From Reichenbachiella sp. 5M10 (GTDB taxonomy: Bacteria > Bacteroidota > Bacteroidia > Cytophagales > Cyclobacteriaceae), in NCBI RefSeq assembly GCF_002742335.1, contig NZ_MDGR01000007.1, positions 4,530,501 to 4,594,500 on the forward strand: DNA of 64,000 nucleotides, written 5' to 3'. Shown piece after piece: positions 17,767 through 26,723 of the stretch (position 1 is its first letter; each line of letters begins with the position of its first letter). Position numbers and translations under genes: made by a program. Below the pieces are notes generated by a model. It ran no database searches. It was not told where the DNA came from and saw only the letters and a program-made list of their open reading frames with translations.

Positions 17767-18527
17767 TGGATTTGTTGAATTATAAGGTGCTTGGAGAGGG
17801 ACAGCCCTTGATCATTATACATGGGTTTTTGGGTTCTTTGGACAATTGGTTGACTTTGGGAAAGCGGTTTGCGGAGAATTTTCAGGTATATCTGATTGAT
17901 CAGCGTAACCATGGTAAATCGTTTCATTCGGAGGAATGGGGCTATGAGAAAATGGTGGAGGACTTAGAGTATTTTATCGAGGAGCTTGAGATCGAGAATC
18001 CGATTCTACTTGGGCATTCGATGGGAGGCAAGACCGTGATGCAGTACACGGCATTTTATCCCGACAAGGTGGACAAGTTGATCGTGGCGGACATTGGTCC
18101 CAAATCATATCCACCTCACCATCAGAAGATACTGGAAGGACTATCTGCCGTGCCGATTTCTGCCTTAGAATCCAGACAGCAGGCCGAAGAGGTGCTCCAG
18201 CAGTATGTCCCCGATTTGGGTACACGAACGTTTCTGATGAAGAATATACAGCGGTCGGGAGAAGGGTTTTCTTGGAAAATGAACCTACCTGTACTCAGTG
18301 AGCAGATTGAGAAGGTAGGTGAGGCGCTAAGTCACCATTTGCCAATCGAGACAGAGACTTTGTTTGTGCGAGGAGGCAATTCGAATTATATTTTGGACGA
18401 GGATTGGAGTGAAATTGAGGAGATTTTTCCTCATGCGGAGTTGGAGACCGTGGCGAACGCGGGTCACTGGCTACATGCCGAGCAACCAGACGATTTTTAC
18501 AACAAGGTGATGAACTTTATAGGATGA
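17766..18527 (+). CDS. Alpha/beta hydrolase, YbfF-like
   Basis: A 253-residue alpha/beta-hydrolase with IIHGFLGSLDNW (oxyanion hole), DQRNHGKSFHS, the nucleophile elbow LGHSMGGKT (Ser about residue 84), and the catalytic His in NAGHWLHAEQPDDF. This resembles the YbfF/ABHD11-type esterases. Substrate unknown. It overlaps pdxJ upstream by one base and the RsmI-like gene downstream by four (ATGA). It is only distantly similar to the other hydrolase at 15126-15896. Confidence 0.88.
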   Translation: MDLLNYKVLGEGQPLIIIHGFLGSLDNWLTLGKRFAENFQVYLIDQRNHGKSFHSEEWGYEKMVEDLEYFIEELEIENPILLGHSMGGKTVMQYTAFYPDKVDKLIVADIGPKSYPPHHQKILEGLSAVPISALESRQQAEEVLQQYVPDLGTRTFLMKNIQRSGEGFSWKMNLPVLSEQIEKVGEALSHHLPIETETLFVRGGNSNYILDEDWSEIEEIFPHAELETVANAGHWLHAEQPDDFYNKVMNFIG

Positions 18528-19228
18528 GAGGGAAATTATATTTGATTCCGACAGTCATCGCTGATGATACTGAGGATAAGGTGCTTTCCCCACAGATCAA
18601 AGAGGTAATTCAGAGGTTGGACTATTTTTTAGTAGAAAATGTACGGACTGCACGTAGGTACATTAGTAAATTAAAATTGGGGTTGGTAATCGAGGAATTG
18701 CAGTTTGAGGTGCTTGATAAAAAGACCAAACGACCGATCATTCAGAAGTATCTAGAAGCTGTAGCTCAGGGCAAGGATGTGGGGGTGATGTCCGAATCCG
18801 GCTGTCCGGGAGTGGCAGACCCTGGAGCAGAGGCTGTGGCAGTGGCGCACCTGATGGGTATCGAAGTAGTACCGCTGACGGGTCCGTCTTCTATTTTGTT
18901 GGCTTTGATGGCGTCTGGGTTTAGTGGCCAGTCTTTTGTGTTTCACGGATATATCCCCATAGACAAGAAGGATTTGAGAATGAAAATTCAGGAAATGGAG
19001 CGTGCGGCCATACAGCAGCGGCAGACACAGATATTCATGGATACACCGTACCGGAATCAGAAACTGTTTGGAGAACTGCTACAGGCATGTAGTGGAGAGA
19101 CACTACTATGTGTCGCCAAAGGAATCACAGGGCCAGAACAATATATTCGAACCCTCAAAATCAAGGAGTGGAAAAGAGAAAAGATTGACCTTCATAAGGT
19201 TCCAACTATTTTTTCGATTTACTCCTGA
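18524..19228 (+). CDS. RsmI-like tetrapyrrole-methylase-fold methyltransferase
   Basis: A 234-residue SAM-dependent methyltransferase of the tetrapyrrole methylase fold: GKLYLIPTVIADDTEDKVLS, DYFLVENVRTARRYISKL, MSESGCPGVADPGAEAVAVA and VVPLTGPSSILLALMASG align with RsmI, which 2'-O-methylates C1402 of 16S rRNA. It differs from typical RsmI in the N-terminus (PTVIADD rather than PTPIGNL) and in the absent C-terminal domain, so it belongs to a shorter Bacteroidota subfamily whose substrate is not certain. Overlaps the upstream hydrolase by four bases. Confidence 0.82.
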   Translation: MRGKLYLIPTVIADDTEDKVLSPQIKEVIQRLDYFLVENVRTARRYISKLKLGLVIEELQFEVLDKKTKRPIIQKYLEAVAQGKDVGVMSESGCPGVADPGAEAVAVAHLMGIEVVPLTGPSSILLALMASGFSGQSFVFHGYIPIDKKDLRMKIQEMERAAIQQRQTQIFMDTPYRNQKLFGELLQACSGETLLCVAKGITGPEQYIRTLKIKEWKREKIDLHKVPTIFSIYS

Positions 19229-19249
19229 CTTTTATTCTCATCAATTGAC

Positions 19250-19259
19250 TTAATTTGCG
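19250..19259 (+). promoter_or_regulatory. Candidate -7 region for metK
   Basis: TTAATTTGCG ends 27 bp before the metK ATG and resembles the Bacteroidota -7 box TAnnTTTG. The same core, TAATTTGCG, recurs before the dsbD-like gene and a near match, TAAATTTGCG, before the LOG gene. No clear -33 TTTG is present. There is no SAM riboswitch-sized leader. Confidence 0.35.
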
Positions 19260-19285
19260 AACCTAATCAAGAAAATTATTTTAGT

Positions 19286-20536
19286 ATGCCATATTTATTT
19301 ACATCTGAGTCAGTGTCTGAAGGACACCCAGATAAAGTAGCCGATCAGATTTCGGACTCTCTTTTAGATCATTTTTTGGCTTTTGACAATCAGTCAAAAG
19401 TAGCATGTGAAACTTTAGTAACTACTGGCTTGACGGTGTTGAGTGGCGAAGTGAAGACCAACTCGTACGTCGATGTACAGCAAGTGGCCAGAGACGTCAT
19501 CAACAAAATCGGATACACTAAGGGCGAGTACCAGTTTGACGGCAATAGTTGTGGGGTGATTTCTGCGATTCATGAGCAGTCTCCAGATATCAATCAAGGA
19601 GTAGAGCGAGCAAGCGAAGAGGAGCAAGGAGCAGGAGATCAAGGTATGATGTTTGGGTATGCGACGAGTGAAACGGAAAACTACATGCCGTTGGCCTTGG
19701 ATCTTTCGCACATGCTGTTGCAAGAGTTGGCCTTGCTAAGAAGAGAAAACAAAGAAATAGGTTACCTCAGACCAGATGCTAAATCTCAAGTGACCATCGA
19801 ATACAGTGATGACAATAAGCCCGTGCGAATCGATGCGATCGTAGTGTCTACACAGCACGATGATTTTGCGGGAGAGGCTGAGATGTTGGACAAAATCAAA
19901 AAGGATATCGTTGGAATCTTGATACCACGTGTGATTGCGAGGTTGAAGCCTGAGATCGCAGCGTTGTTCAACGATGATATCAAATACCACATCAACCCGA
20001 CAGGAAAATTTGTGATCGGTGGACCTCATGGTGACACAGGATTGACAGGACGAAAAATCATCGTCGATACCTACGGAGGAAAAGGTGCACATGGTGGAGG
20101 AGCTTTCTCAGGAAAGGATCCCTCGAAAGTGGATCGATCAGCGGCCTACGCGACTCGTCACATTGCCAAAAACCTCGTAGCTGCTGGTGTAGCGGATGAG
20201 ATACTGGTACAGGTATCGTATGCGATCGGTGTGGCTGAGCCGATGGGTATTTTTGTCAATACCTATGGTAGTGCGAAAGTAGACCTCAATGATGGCCAGA
20301 TCGCAGCGAAGATTTCAGAGATATTTGACATGAAGCCTGCAGCTCTGATCAAGCGTCTTAAGCTGATGAACCCGATCTATTCGGAGACGGCAGCCTATGG
20401 TCATATGGGTAGAACCCCAGAGGTGAAAACAGTCGCGTTCAATAGCCCAGCAGGAGCGATTGAGCAAGAAGTAGAAACTTTCACTTGGGAGAAGCTGGAT
20501 TATGTAGACCAAGTGAAAGCAGCTTTCGGAATATAA
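19286..20536 (+). CDS. metK: S-adenosylmethionine synthetase
   Basis: Makes S-adenosylmethionine from ATP and methionine. The 416-residue protein carries the family blocks [20 protein letters not shown] (ATP/methionine site, His16), [33 protein letters not shown] and [19 protein letters not shown]. It is longer than the 384-residue E. coli enzyme, as usual in Bacteroidota, through insertions in the middle. The 57-bp gap from the methylase gene contains a possible promoter; SAM use by the neighbouring methylase is a thematic rather than proven link. Confidence 0.97.
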   Translation: MPYLFTSESVSEGHPDKVADQISDSLLDHFLAFDNQSKVACETLVTTGLTVLSGEVKTNSYVDVQQVARDVINKIGYTKGEYQFDGNSCGVISAIHEQSPDINQGVERASEEEQGAGDQGMMFGYATSETENYMPLALDLSHMLLQELALLRRENKEIGYLRPDAKSQVTIEYSDDNKPVRIDAIVVSTQHDDFAGEAEMLDKIKKDIVGILIPRVIARLKPEIAALFNDDIKYHINPTGKFVIGGPHGDTGLTGRKIIVDTYGGKGAHGGGAFSGKDPSKVDRSAAYATRHIAKNLVAAGVADEILVQVSYAIGVAEPMGIFVNTYGSAKVDLNDGQIAAKISEIFDMKPAALIKRLKLMNPIYSETAAYGHMGRTPEVKTVAFNSPAGAIEQEVETFTWEKLDYVDQVKAAFGI

Positions 20537-20560
20537 TTTCCATTGGGGAAACTTTTTCTC

Positions 20561-20570
20561 CTAATTTGCG
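20561..20570 (+). promoter_or_regulatory. Candidate -7 region for dsbD-like gene
   Basis: CTAATTTGCG lies 30 bp before the ATG at 20601 and shares the TAATTTGCG core seen before metK. A TTG at 20543-20545 could serve as the upstream box at shorter than usual spacing. Weak, pattern-based call. Confidence 0.3.
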
Positions 20571-20600
20571 ATTAGTAGGCTGAGTTAGCAATCACTAATT

Positions 20601-22592
20601 ATGAAGAAATTAATCGCATTTACATTTACAATATTATTATTACAAAGTGTCCAAGGACTCGCGCAGATACTCAAGCCTGCCAAGTGGTCTTTGGACATTT
20701 CTGTTTCTGAGCCTGCCATAGGCCAAGAAGTGGATTTGATTTTCGAGGTGAAAATCGACGATCAATGGTATCTCTATTCCTCCGATTTTGATCCTGATTT
20801 GGGCCCGATGGTGACAACTTTCGAGTTTGAGCCAGACATGAGTTATGAGCTGGTCGGAGAGCTCGTTCCAGTAAATCCCCAAAAGAAATACGACTCCCTT
20901 TGGGAAGGGGAGTATACTTATTTTAAGAAAACGGCACAGTTTAAACAGACCATCAAAGTGGTGGAGGAGAATCCAGTAGTGACGGGTAGTTATTCGTATC
21001 AGGTCTGTACGGATGTGGACGGAAAATGCATTCCCTTTGAAGATGATTTTGATTTTGCCCCTCTGCTCGGGTCGAAAACCATAGTCGAGGTAGCTACAAC
21101 TACTGAATCAAAATCTCCAGACTCAGAGGTTAAGGAGGGCTTGCTTTCGCAGCGCAGTAGCAATGATCCTTATAGTCTCTGGGGTTTTATGATTGCCGCA
21201 TTTTTGGCTGGATTGGCTGCTATTTTTACGCCGTGTGTGTTTCCGATGATCCCGATGACAGTGTCTTTTTTTACAGGGGGCTCTGGTGCCAAGTGGAAGG
21301 GCGTGTTTTATGGACTATCGATCATCTTGATCTATACTGTCATCGGTTCGGTGATTGCGCCATTTATGGGAGCCGAGACGGCCAATGAACTTGCCACCAA
21401 CTGGATTCCCAATGTGATCTTTTTTGCAGTCTTTGTTTTGTTTGCTCTTTCCTTTTTGGGACTATTTGAGATTACCTTGCCCAACAAATTTGTGAACAAC
21501 ATCGACAAGCAATCTGACAAAGGCGGTTTGATCGGCATTTTCTTCATGGCCTTTACCCTAGTAGTGGTGTCTTTTTCTTGTACTGGACCACTCGTCGGTA
21601 CGATATTGGTCGAGTCAGCGGGGGGGCAGATTCTCAAACCTATCTTGGGAATGTTCGCTTTTTCTCTTGCTTTCGCTTTGCCATTCACTGTTTTTGCTTT
21701 GTTTCCGAGTTTGCTCAACAACCTGCCTAAGTCTGGAGGTTGGTTGAATAGTGTCAAGGTCGTTCTTGGTTTGCTAGAGCTGGCGTTTGCCTTCAAATTT
21801 CTCAGTATTGCCGACCAGGCGTATCACTGGCATATTCTAGATAGAGAAGTCTACTTGGCCATCTGGATTGTGATTTTCGCGATACTCGGGTTTTATTTAT
21901 TAGGCAAGATTCGTTTTCCCCACGACTCACCGTCAGATAAGACGTCTATCGGTGGTTTAGTATTGGCTATCGCTACCTTTTCCTTTGTTGTCTATCTGAT
22001 TCCGGGGATGTTTGGTGCTCCACTCAAGGCCTTGGCGGGGTATTTGCCACCACAGAGTTCGCAGGATTTCAACTTGAGTGCGGTCGCGAGTGGGCCCGTC
22101 GAAAGTACGATTTGTGAAGTGCCCAAGTATGCAGATGATTTGCATTTCCCACACGGGATACAAGGTTACTTTGATTACGACCAAGCATTGGCATGCGCCA
22201 AACAGCAAAACAAGCCAGTATTTATTGATTTTACTGGGCATGGCTGTGTCAACTGTCGTGAAATGGAAGCCCGTGTGTGGTCCGACCCACAAGTGCTCCA
22301 GCGTCTCAATGAGGATTTTGTAATGTTGGCGTTGTATGTCGATGACAAGACAGATCTGCCTGAGTCCGAATGGGTCAAGTCGAGCTACGATGGCAAGATG
22401 AAGAAGACGATAGGTAAGAAAAATGCTGATTTTCAGATCAGTAGATTCAATAACAACGCTCAGCCATATTATGTTATCTTGGATACAAATGGTGAATTAT
22501 TGATTCCTGCCAAAGCCTATGACTTAAATGTTGCTAGTTTTGTAGAGTTTTTAGATCGAGGGAAGCTGGCCTTTGGGCAAGTGACCAAGTAG
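20601..22592 (+). CDS. dsbD: DsbD-like thiol:disulfide interchange protein
   Basis: A 663-residue inner-membrane protein moving reducing power to the periplasm. Layout: signal peptide (residues 1-21); periplasmic immunoglobulin-like alpha domain with two Cys in VCTDVDGKCIPF; about eight membrane helices from residue 195 with the redox cysteines in FTPCVFPMIP and SFSCTGPLVG; and a C-terminal thioredoxin-like gamma domain with the CxxC pair C549/C552 in GHGCVNCREM. This is the full three-part DsbD/ScsB plan. It is followed 15 bp later by an M23 peptidase gene. A closely related alternative name is cytochrome c biogenesis protein. Confidence 0.92.
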   Translation: MKKLIAFTFTILLLQSVQGLAQILKPAKWSLDISVSEPAIGQEVDLIFEVKIDDQWYLYSSDFDPDLGPMVTTFEFEPDMSYELVGELVPVNPQKKYDSLWEGEYTYFKKTAQFKQTIKVVEENPVVTGSYSYQVCTDVDGKCIPFEDDFDFAPLLGSKTIVEVATTTESKSPDSEVKEGLLSQRSSNDPYSLWGFMIAAFLAGLAAIFTPCVFPMIPMTVSFFTGGSGAKWKGVFYGLSIILIYTVIGSVIAPFMGAETANELATNWIPNVIFFAVFVLFALSFLGLFEITLPNKFVNNIDKQSDKGGLIGIFFMAFTLVVVSFSCTGPLVGTILVESAGGQILKPILGMFAFSLAFALPFTVFALFPSLLNNLPKSGGWLNSVKVVLGLLELAFAFKFLSIADQAYHWHILDREVYLAIWIVIFAILGFYLLGKIRFPHDSPSDKTSIGGLVLAIATFSFVVYLIPGMFGAPLKALAGYLPPQSSQDFNLSAVASGPVESTICEVPKYADDLHFPHGIQGYFDYDQALACAKQQNKPVFIDFTGHGCVNCREMEARVWSDPQVLQRLNEDFVMLALYVDDKTDLPESEWVKSSYDGKMKKTIGKKNADFQISRFNNNAQPYYVILDTNGELLIPAKAYDLNVASFVEFLDRGKLAFGQVTK

Positions 22593-22606
22593 CAGCACAA
22601 CATTAG

Positions 22607-23920
22607 ATGGCGAAAAAGAAGGGACGAAAAAGAATACTGTCGGTCGGCGTACTGGCGGTAGCATTGATAGGAGTACATTTTTTTATACTAGAGCAAGACC
22701 AAGATCAGGTGGAGCAAGTGATCGTGGAGGATACCGTGACGGTAGCGGCTCCCGTCTATGTGCCCAACTACTATTATGGGATTGTGATTGATTCTTTGCA
22801 TGTCTTTGAGGGGCAGATCCAGCGCAATGAGACGCTGGCAGATATCCTCACGGCATACAACGTGCCCTATGAGAAGATCAATGAAGCAGCCAAAAACTCC
22901 AAATCAGTATTTGATGTACGGAAGTTCGGGGTGCGCAAGCCCTATACCGTATTGTACTCCGGAGACAGTATCAAGCAAGCGACACATTTTATCTACAAGC
23001 CCAATGCAATAGATTTTGTTGTATTTGAACTGAGAGATTCCGTAGGGATCTATCAGAGTTCGCGTGAGATTCGCTATGTTGAGAAAGAACTCGCAGGGGA
23101 TATTCAGACCTCTCTCTATATCGATATGCTCAATCAAGGAGGGGACGTGGACTTGGTCAACAACTTGGCAGAAGTGTTTGGTTGGCAAGTGGATTTCTTT
23201 GGGGTGCAAAAAGGAGATCACTACAAAATCATCTATGATGAGCGCTATGTGGATGACGAATACATCGGATCTGGCAAAATCAAAGCTGCGTATTTCAATC
23301 ACATCAATGAGCCCTACTATGGTATTTATTTTGATCAAGGTGATGGGCAGGATTATTTTGACCCGAAAGGGGAAAGTCTACGTCGAGAGTTTCTCAAGGC
23401 TCCTTTGACTTTCACGCGGATTAGTTCGCGCTACTCGGGGCGTAGGTATCATCCGGTGCAGAAGCGCTTCAAAGCACATCTCGGTACGGACTATGCTGCT
23501 CCACGCGGTACGCCGATCTTTGCGGCGGCAGACGGGACAGTGACCGAAGCGAGATACAAGTCCAACAACGGAAACTACGTCAAGATCAAGCACAATGGCA
23601 ATATCTCGACGCAGTACCTCCATATGTCTAAAATCGCCACAGGAATGAGACCTGGCAAGAAAGTCAAGCGTGGGGAAACCATCGGTTTTGTAGGGTCTAC
23701 GGGTCTAGCGACTGGCCCACATTTGTGCTATCGTTTTTGGAAGAACGGCGTACAGGTAGACGCTCTCAAAGTGGATTTGCCGCCATCTGAGCCAATCGAT
23801 TCTCTGCACAGAGCGGAGTTTGACTCGCTCTCGCAGGTCTATGTGGCTAGGCTGGATCGTATGGCTATTCCCGTGGATAGCGTACACGAAGAACTGACGG
23901 CCGAACTGGTTCAACATTAA
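22607..23920 (+). CDS. M23-family peptidoglycan endopeptidase-like protein
   Basis: A 437-residue envelope protein: N-terminal membrane anchor or signal (VGVLAVALIGVHFFIL, residues 12-27), an opacity-associated/LysM-like central region (residues 60-260, with two copies of the IRYVEKELAGDI-type linker style), and an LytM domain from about residue 275. The Zn-binding H291-x3-D295 (HLGTD) is present, and QYLHMS is normal, but the closing HxH is H372-L-C374 (GPHLCYRFW): the last Zn-binding His is Cys. This variant may alter or regulate hydrolysis. LytM proteins cleave peptide cross-links or activate amidases. Confidence 0.9.
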   Translation: MAKKKGRKRILSVGVLAVALIGVHFFILEQDQDQVEQVIVEDTVTVAAPVYVPNYYYGIVIDSLHVFEGQIQRNETLADILTAYNVPYEKINEAAKNSKSVFDVRKFGVRKPYTVLYSGDSIKQATHFIYKPNAIDFVVFELRDSVGIYQSSREIRYVEKELAGDIQTSLYIDMLNQGGDVDLVNNLAEVFGWQVDFFGVQKGDHYKIIYDERYVDDEYIGSGKIKAAYFNHINEPYYGIYFDQGDGQDYFDPKGESLRREFLKAPLTFTRISSRYSGRRYHPVQKRFKAHLGTDYAAPRGTPIFAAADGTVTEARYKSNNGNYVKIKHNGNISTQYLHMSKIATGMRPGKKVKRGETIGFVGSTGLATGPHLCYRFWKNGVQVDALKVDLPPSEPIDSLHRAEFDSLSQVYVARLDRMAIPVDSVHEELTAELVQH

Positions 23921-23931
23921 AAAGGAGTCTT

Positions 23932-24513
23932 ATGAAATTCGATGCAGTGGAGGTAAGCAAATTGCTTCAAAACAGGAGGTCCATATTCCCCAAGCAGTAC
24001 TCGGGTGAGCGTGTGTCTGATGAGGTCATCGCCGAGATGCTCGAAAATGCGAATTGGGCACCGACCTATAAAAAGACAGAGCCTTGGCGATTCAAGGTGT
24101 TTTGTGACGAGGGGTTGAAAACACTAGGGGATCTACAGGTAGCAGCGGTCGAAAAAGCCGAGGGAAAGAAAGTAGACAAGGACAAAATCAAGAAGCTCCG
24201 AAACAAACCTTTGGAGTGTTCGCATGTCATCGCGATCGGTATGAAACGCAACAAGTCCATCCGTAAGGTGGAGGAAATTTGTGCGGTAGCTGCCGCGGTA
24301 CAAAATATGCATCTCACTGCGACTGCACATGGGATAGGTTGCTATTGGTCGACAGGCGGTGTGACATTCCTCGAAGAGGCCAAGCCTTTCTTTGGCCTAG
24401 GAAAAAAGGATCTGCTTTTAGGGTTCTTATACATCGGCATGCCCGCCAAAGACAAATGGCCAACCAGCAAGCGCAAACCTATCGACAAAAAAGTAGACTG
24501 GATCAGGGAGTAA
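23932..24513 (+). CDS. Nitroreductase-family flavoenzyme
   Basis: A 193-residue FMN-dependent oxidoreductase-like protein: LLQNRRSIFPKQYSGERVSD (the conserved R-R-S near the start binds FMN phosphate), MLENANWAPTYKKTEPWRF, and the later AVAAAVQNMHLTATAHGIGC helix and FLYIGMPAKDKWP. Family members reduce nitro groups, quinones or flavins with NAD(P)H. Substrate unknown. It lies 11 bp after the M23 gene and is the last intact gene of this plus-strand block. Confidence 0.88.
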   Translation: MKFDAVEVSKLLQNRRSIFPKQYSGERVSDEVIAEMLENANWAPTYKKTEPWRFKVFCDEGLKTLGDLQVAAVEKAEGKKVDKDKIKKLRNKPLECSHVIAIGMKRNKSIRKVEEICAVAAAVQNMHLTATAHGIGCYWSTGGVTFLEEAKPFFGLGKKDLLLGFLYIGMPAKDKWPTSKRKPIDKKVDWIRE

Positions 24514-24538
24514 CCCTTAGGTAAAAACGCAAACCCTT

Positions 24539-24808
24539 TTGCCTGAGGAAGGTAGCTATGTAAAGAAAATCGAGAAATCTTCACCTATGAAGTGCTCTAT
24601 AGATGCGTTTCCTTCATATTCTGATGTAGAAACTAAGCGTGTTTTAAAAGCTTTGCCGAAGGCTCATCGACCGCTAGTGGAACTAAAGGGAGTCGCCCAA
24701 GCTATTTCAAACCAAGCTGTTTTGCTAAACACTTTGTCCTAGCAAGAAACAAAGGGTAGTTCTGCGATTGAGAATACTGTGACGACTCACGATGAGTTTG
24801 TAAAGTAA
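24539..24808 (+). pseudogene. Decayed Fic-family gene, N-terminal remnant
   Basis: Read in one frame, this stretch encodes DVETKRVLKALPKAHRPLVE, then LKGVAQAISNQAVLLNTLS, a TAG at 24740-24742, then QETKGSSAIENTVTTHDEF and a TAA at 24806-24808. This is the N-terminal domain of Fic adenylyltransferases (family pattern A-x-R-A-L-A-E-L-K-G ... N-T-L-x-x-Q-E-A-K-x-S-S-x-I-E-N-I-V-T-T-H-D-E), with a leucine codon converted to a stop inside it. The catalytic HPFxxGNGR domain is entirely missing and the next gene starts on the other strand 5 bp later. ATG at 24587 is the likely original start. Confidence 0.8.
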
Positions 24809-24812
24809 GCTA

Positions 24813-25523
24813 TTACTCCTTCCAAATGATCACTTCCCATCGAAATGCCCATTTCCATTTTAATGTGTAATTGCTGATCTCGGCTTGCTGAAGGCAGTTT
24901 TTGAGCTCTCGGCGAGTGAACGATCGGGCGACTGAGAGCACACTGTCGTAGCGTACCATTTCGGAGCGAGACCATGCGGTGAGTAGCCATTTGGTGAAGT
25001 AGTAGGAGATAGGGTGACGGTGAAGGTCGTTGATGACTATGCCAGTGGAGACTTGCTCGTAGAGTCGGCGCAGGAGGTTGACAAGTTCCTTTTCACGGAA
25101 GTGGTGCAAAAACAAGCTGCAATGTGCGATATCATAACTCTGTGACTGGAACTCTTCGCCAAAGACATCCAATGCCTCGAAATGGATGTCTGAATGGTTC
25201 ACCGTATTTTGTTTGGCGTAGGTGATGATGTGTGGGTTGGCATCTATACCTGTCAAGGTCATGGGGAGCTTTTTTTTGTGGGACCATCCTTCGATGACTT
25301 TGAGCGTATCTCCTCCACCACAGCCTAGATCGACGAGACTATAGGCTAGCTTGGGTTTGAGCTGTGTGAGTGTATGGATACCGCGAAGAGAAAGTGCCGT
25401 GCCTCCGAGGTAGGTGTTGATACTGTGGAGCTCGCGTAGCGTTTGGTGTACGACCTCTCCTTGACAGGCAAAATCGTCCATCAATTCTTCTTGTTGTGAT
25501 CGCTGCTTGAGAAATCTGAACAT
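24813..25523 (-). CDS. Class I SAM-dependent methyltransferase (PKS partner)
   Basis: A 236-residue Rossmann-fold methyltransferase. Motif I is visible as LVDLGCGGGDTLKVIEG, followed by LTGIDANPHIITYA (motif II acid) and DIAHCSLFLHHF (motif IV region). The start at ATG 25523 is one base after the PKS stop, so the two are tightly coupled; a longer frame into the PKS gene is a shadow. The context suggests that it methylates the polyketide product, at O or C. It ends beside the Fic relic. Confidence 0.87.
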   Translation of the reverse strand: MFRFLKQRSQQEELMDDFACQGEVVHQTLRELHSINTYLGGTALSLRGIHTLTQLKPKLAYSLVDLGCGGGDTLKVIEGWSHKKKLPMTLTGIDANPHIITYAKQNTVNHSDIHFEALDVFGEEFQSQSYDIAHCSLFLHHFREKELVNLLRRLYEQVSTGIVINDLHRHPISYYFTKWLLTAWSRSEMVRYDSVLSVARSFTRRELKNCLQQAEISNYTLKWKWAFRWEVIIWKE

Positions 25524-25524
25524 A

Positions 25525-26604
25525 TCAATGCGACTTGAATAAGATGCTTTCCATGGTGAGTCCAGGGCCAAAGGCGAAAGAGAGTATGTTTTGACCGGTT
25601 TGCTGTTCTTGGAGTACGCGCTGCAGGACAAATAGAATGGTCGGTGAAGACATGTTGCCATAGTACCTGAGCACATCGTAGGCGTGTCTATTGTCTGTTT
25701 TGCTCAGTCCGAGCTCATGCTCGATGGCTTCTAGTATTTTTTTGCCACCAGGGTGGATGGCGTAGGTGTCGATCTGTGAGAGGTCGAGGTTGGTTTGTGC
25801 GAGGAGCTGAGTAGTGAGCTCGTGGATGCCGCTTTTGATGATATCGGGTACATAGGAGGTGAGTGCCATTTCGAATCCAAAATCTCCAATATGCCAAGCC
25901 ATGTCGTTTTTGCCGCTGATGGCGAGCTGGCTAGAGTTGGAGACGATCTGTAGTGCATGCTTTTGAGGCTCGGATTGTACGACGACTGCTGCTGCACCAT
26001 CCGAAAACAAGCTATGAGCCAGTAGATTGTCTTCGTTGTGGTTGGACTGGAGATGGATGGTACAGAGTTCTACACAGACGATGAGGACTTTGGCTTCTTG
26101 GCTACCACAGATGAGTTTGGCTAGACCGAGGGCATTCATGGCGGCATAGCAACCCATGAAGTTGATGCTGGTGCGGTTGATGTTTGGGCTGAGGTTGAGT
26201 GTTTTGATGAGGTCTACATCGAGCCCAGGGGCATACATCCCTGTGCAGCTGACAGTGATCAAGTGTGTGAAGGAAGAGAGCTTGTGCCCGTTGAGGCAAT
26301 TGGTGATGGCTGAGATGGAGAGCGGGACGGCTTGTTGACGGTAGAGCTTCATGCGGGTACTCGTGCTCGGGAAGGGTTGGAGGTCTGGCGTGTTTTCAAA
26401 AAACTTGAAATTTCCGTTGTGATGCTTGTAGTCATCGAGGACAGAATAGCGTTCGGAGATCCCTGTGGCACGGTAGAGCATTCGGAGTTTGCGTTGCTCA
26501 TCCTCACTGAGGGGTAGATTGGCACACATGAAGTTGGCAATGTCTTCTTGTTTGTATTTGTTGTCTGGGTTGGCTGTGCCTATGGAGGTGATGTATGCGC
26601 TCAT
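25525..26604 (-). CDS. Type III polyketide synthase (chalcone synthase-like)
   Basis: A 359-residue ketosynthase-like enzyme. The catalytic triad is readable: C152 in INFMGCYAAMNAL, H284 in AIHPGGKK, and N317 in YYGNMSSPTILFVL. Type III synthases extend an acyl-CoA starter with malonyl-CoA and cyclise it to pyrones, resorcinols or phloroglucinols; the starter cannot be read from sequence. ATG at 26604 fits the family (MSAYITSIGTANP). Partner methyltransferase follows one base later; a UbiA prenyltransferase gene is divergent across 119 bp, so the three probably form one small biosynthetic cluster. Confidence 0.9.
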   Translation of the reverse strand: MSAYITSIGTANPDNKYKQEDIANFMCANLPLSEDEQRKLRMLYRATGISERYSVLDDYKHHNGNFKFFENTPDLQPFPSTSTRMKLYRQQAVPLSISAITNCLNGHKLSSFTHLITVSCTGMYAPGLDVDLIKTLNLSPNINRTSINFMGCYAAMNALGLAKLICGSQEAKVLIVCVELCTIHLQSNHNEDNLLAHSLFSDGAAAVVVQSEPQKHALQIVSNSSQLAISGKNDMAWHIGDFGFEMALTSYVPDIIKSGIHELTTQLLAQTNLDLSQIDTYAIHPGGKKILEAIEHELGLSKTDNRHAYDVLRYYGNMSSPTILFVLQRVLQEQQTGQNILSFAFGPGLTMESILFKSH

Positions 26605-26692
26605 TTGTTGGGGTTTGTGAAAAACTGTGAACTGCATTGCCAATACAGTTAGGGGATGGAAAATAATTATTATTTATGCCTTTCACTATTTT

Positions 26693-26709
26693 CACTTGAC
26701 ATATAAGTG
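26693..26709. promoter_or_regulatory. Inverted repeat in divergent PKS/UbiA promoter gap
   Basis: CACTT-gacatat-AAGTG, a five-base-arm inverted repeat, lies 15 bp before the UbiA ATG and within the 119-bp gap that must hold both promoters. It could be an operator controlling UbiA or both directions. The arms are short, so this is suggestive only. Confidence 0.25.
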
Positions 26710-26723
26710 TGTAATTTCCAAAA

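Noticed and set aside
19229-19285. SAM riboswitch before metK
   Set aside because: The gap is only 57 bp and shows no stem organisation of a SAM-I/II aptamer.
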